Assembly: GCA_902796775.1 (NCBI GenBank)
Contig: CADBQK010000446.1
Span: forward strand, 1 to 5,289
Source: an uncultured Lachnospiraceae bacterium
Lineage (GTDB): Bacteria > Bacillota_A > Clostridia > Lachnospirales > Lachnospiraceae
DNA: 5,289 bases
Direction: 5' to 3'
The notes beneath the pieces are model-generated. The model searched no databases. It was given only the letters and a program-made list of their open reading frames with translations, and was not told where the DNA came from. Within the stretch, counting starts at the first letter, position 1, and every line of letters starts with the position of its first letter. The translations under genes and the position numbers were made by a program. Positions 3,401 to 5,289 of this stretch are shown piece by piece.

Positions 3401-5289
3401 TCATTTTGACATTTTTTGCAATTCACTCCGGCATTTTTTCAGGTATGAAATGTATTCCTCGGTTTTCTTTATAAGATCCTTATCAAGATCGTTCTTTTCA
3501 GCTTTTATTTCACTGAGCTCCTGCTGCGCCGTTTCCAAGGTAATGTCAAGCTGTTTCAAAATCGTCAATACAGAACTCTTATCCTTTAAACAGTCCCCGA
3601 GAACACAACTACAATATGTAAGAAGTTTTGAGCTTTGGCGCACCCAATATTCACTTGGTGTTTGAAGCAACACCGCTGCGGCCGAAGCGGTCCCGGAACT
3701 TACCAGCCCAATTAGGGCTCCACCGCCTGTAATGATTGCCGTACCACCAGCCATTCCCAGTCCACCCGCAGCTAAAGAACCACCTCCAACAAATGCAAGG
3801 CTTGCACTCGTTAAAGCAGCGCCGTGAAGTCCTATCACCGCTTCTCCCGCAATAGCTGCTGCGATTCCGGGTGCAAATGTTAAAGCAAGTCCACCTGTCG
3901 CAACAGTTGCGATTGCAGCGACGCCGGTACCGATAATCTTGTTTTGTGTACGACCGCTAACGTATCCGCTATATTTCGAATAGCTCTTAATAATCGAATC
4001 CATCTCTTTTTGAGTTGCTATCGTTTGACGGCGTACGAACTGATCCCTCAGATAGTCAGACTCCGGTTTCAGCTTCTTAAATTCCTTGTCATCAGGTGTT
4101 CCGAGTGCACTATATGGCTTAAACAATGCCAGTTCCTGAGATAAAAGATAAAACCATCCCCAGTTACTCTTGTCTTTTGCCAATTCATATATTCCATCGT
4201 ATAAAACTGTTTCATCTTCGACAAAGTATTTTGCCGCAAGTTCCTGTGGCGCTCCTATTCCATTGACAATAATCTGCTTCCAGGAATTCAGCCATAGTTT
4301 CTTCTTTTCAGCACTTTCCGGTTTTGTTGTATGTTGAATATCATATTGAACAGAGACCGCTTCAAGGCAATACAATATCCTCGCCTGGATGGCATCAAGC
4401 AAGAGGGATTGGAACGCACTATCTTCCTCTATATGCTCTTCCTGTTGAGGAGCTGCTTTCCTGCTGGTCTTTTTATTCTTTTGAAGCAGTATACGGATAT
4501 CTGCTCCCCAGTATTTACTATCAGCTGCACAAGCAAAAATGAATCGACCAATACCAGCAACATTCAACTCGGCAAAGAAGGCCTCGGTAAACTTTTTACC
4601 GTTTGCCTTTTTCCCTTTTATTCCTTTTAATACAGCCCCTGCGATATTTGCCCCGGCAAATGATGCGCTGGCTATCATGCACATTTTTGACAGAACACGC
4701 TCATCCGTGGATAAAACAGCATCGACCGGTACTTGATATAATTCTGCAAATGATTTAATGCCTCGCTCTTTAACCACATCACATATACGAAGCAAGATAT
4801 ACATGCTTCTTACTATGCACTCGTTGATTAAAACCGGAAATGAATCCTCCGCAACATTCAGAGCAATTCCCATCATGGCAAATAAGGGGTTAACATTCGC
4901 CTCATCGTCTCCCCGTTCAACATATAACTCTGCCCCTATAATGGTTTTTTTCAACCAATCGGAAAATAAATGTTCTGCTTCGTCGAAATCAACAGGCACA
5001 TTTTTCAAGAATGTGAGGTTTGCAAACTCCTTTATCTTCTTAAGAAGCACTTTTGACAAGCCAAGCTCATCTATAACATGACGTTTACTGGATGCTTCAT
5101 CTGCCGCCAGATTAAACAGCCAATACAGCACAGCGCAAACCAGCTTTTCCGCATTTGTGTTCCCGATAACGTAATATGACGGCAATTTCTGTTTGCTAAT
5201 CTTCCCGGTTTCACTGAGAACAACGGTCTTTCCATAATACTGTGTTATTATGGAGAAAATCAGTCCGGTAAGTGACGGATGGAACGATA
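3401..5289 (-). CDS. Large protein of unknown function with Gly/Ala-rich membrane block and C-terminal coiled coil, 5' end missing
   Basis: The reading frame is open from the stop at 3401 to the right edge, giving at least 628 residues. The first possible start inside the window is a TTG at 5185, but 34 further codons without a stop lie upstream of it and no ribosome binding site favours it, so the true start is outside. I do not recognise the family. Counting from that TTG: a mostly helical soluble part (1-410) with Trp-rich patches (SNWGWFYLL 340-348); a 90-residue Gly/Ala-rich hydrophobic block (418-507) with GxxxG-like spacing such as GGGSLAAGGLGMAGG (467-481); a Cys-rich turn (YCSCVLGDC, 524-532); and a heptad-like charged helix (about 538-592). 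The block resembles glycine-zipper membrane segments and could insert into or associate with the membrane. It is the most upstream visible gene of the minus-strand unit, 20 bp before the yccF-like gene. Confidence 0.85.
   Translation of the reverse strand, partial: SFHPSLTGLIFSIITQYYGKTVVLSETGKISKQKLPSYYVIGNTNAEKLVCAVLYWLFNLAADEASSKRHVIDELGLSKVLLKKIKEFANLTFLKNVPVDFDEAEHLFSDWLKKTIIGAELYVERGDDEANVNPLFAMMGIALNVAEDSFPVLINECIVRSMYILLRICDVVKERGIKSFAELYQVPVDAVLSTDERVLSKMCMIASASFAGANIAGAVLKGIKGKKANGKKFTEAFFAELNVAGIGRFIFACAADSKYWGADIRILLQKNKKTSRKAAPQQEEHIEEDSAFQSLLLDAIQARILYCLEAVSVQYDIQHTTKPESAEKKKLWLNSWKQIIVNGIGAPQELAAKYFVEDETVLYDGIYELAKDKSNWGWFYLLSQELALFKPYSALGTPDDKEFKKLKPESDYLRDQFVRRQTIATQKEMDSIIKSYSKYSGYVSGRTQNKIIGTGVAAIATVATGGLALTFAPGIAAAIAGEAVIGLHGAALTSASLAFVGGGSLAAGGLGMAGGTAIITGGGALIGLVSSGTASAAAVLLQTPSEYWVRQSSKLLTYCSCVLGDCLKDKSSVLTILKQLDITLETAQQELSEIKAEKNDLDKDLIKKTEEYISYLKKCRSELQKMSK

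Noticed and set aside
5183..5185. TTG as start codon of the large minus-strand gene
   Set aside because: The frame stays open for 34 more codons to the window edge and no Shine-Dalgarno precedes the TTG, so the gene is treated as 5'-partial.
1..5289. CRISPR arrays, tRNA or rRNA genes
   Set aside because: No regularly spaced repeats, cloverleaf-like segments or rRNA signatures were seen.

Overview
The window looks like a stretch of a low-to-moderate GC Firmicute, most likely a gut clostridium of the Lachnospiraceae type. This rests on strong GGAGG-type ribosome binding sites, an IS110-family transposase of clostridial style, and the resemblance of the def fragment and the ArsC/Spx-like protein to clostridial families. 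No database search was possible.

Layout. Positions about 9-1734 are an IS110-family insertion sequence on the + strand. It has a short leader with a perfect TATAAT, one DEDD transposase gene (80-1213), and an unusually long non-coding 3' part of about 520 nt (1214-1734) packed with nested stem-loops. The element interrupts a minus-strand peptide deformylase gene. The first 36 codons of that gene, with its ribosome binding site, lie at 1735-1842. The rest should lie to the left of position 1, and only about 8 bp of it (1-8) appears to be in the window. From 1901 to the right edge, four minus-strand genes sit close together in one apparent transcription unit. Read 5' to 3' they are: a large protein of unknown function with a Gly/Ala-rich hydrophobic block and a C-terminal coiled coil (3401 to beyond 5289, 5' end missing), a two-repeat YccF membrane protein (3015-3380), a compact ABC/SMC-type ATPase (2247-2978), and an ArsC/Spx-like thioredoxin-fold protein (1901-2254) that overlaps the ATPase gene by 8 bp. 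The interrupted def comes 58 bp later.

Main point of interest. The 3' non-coding region of the insertion sequence looks like a bridge (seeker) RNA of the IS110/IS1111 type. One arm (1564-1629) has an internal loop whose 5' strand is exactly AGCCTG, identical to the first six bases of the right flank (1735-1740). Its 3' strand contains TCCACG, complementary to CGTGGA at 1-6. Joining flank 1-8 to the flank from 1735 restores an open def reading frame and creates the 9-mer ATTAGCCTG, which is present in the RNA at 1577-1585. A neighbouring hairpin carries ACGGGTAA (1527-1534), complementary to the putative left end of the element (8-15). The RNA would thus carry guide segments for both target and donor, downstream of the transposase and behind a further structured domain of about 200 nt (1230-1424) that I cannot assign.

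The minus-strand genes give no proven joint function. The unknown large protein, the YccF membrane protein and the ATPase are close enough to be co-expressed, and a membrane-associated role is a guess only.
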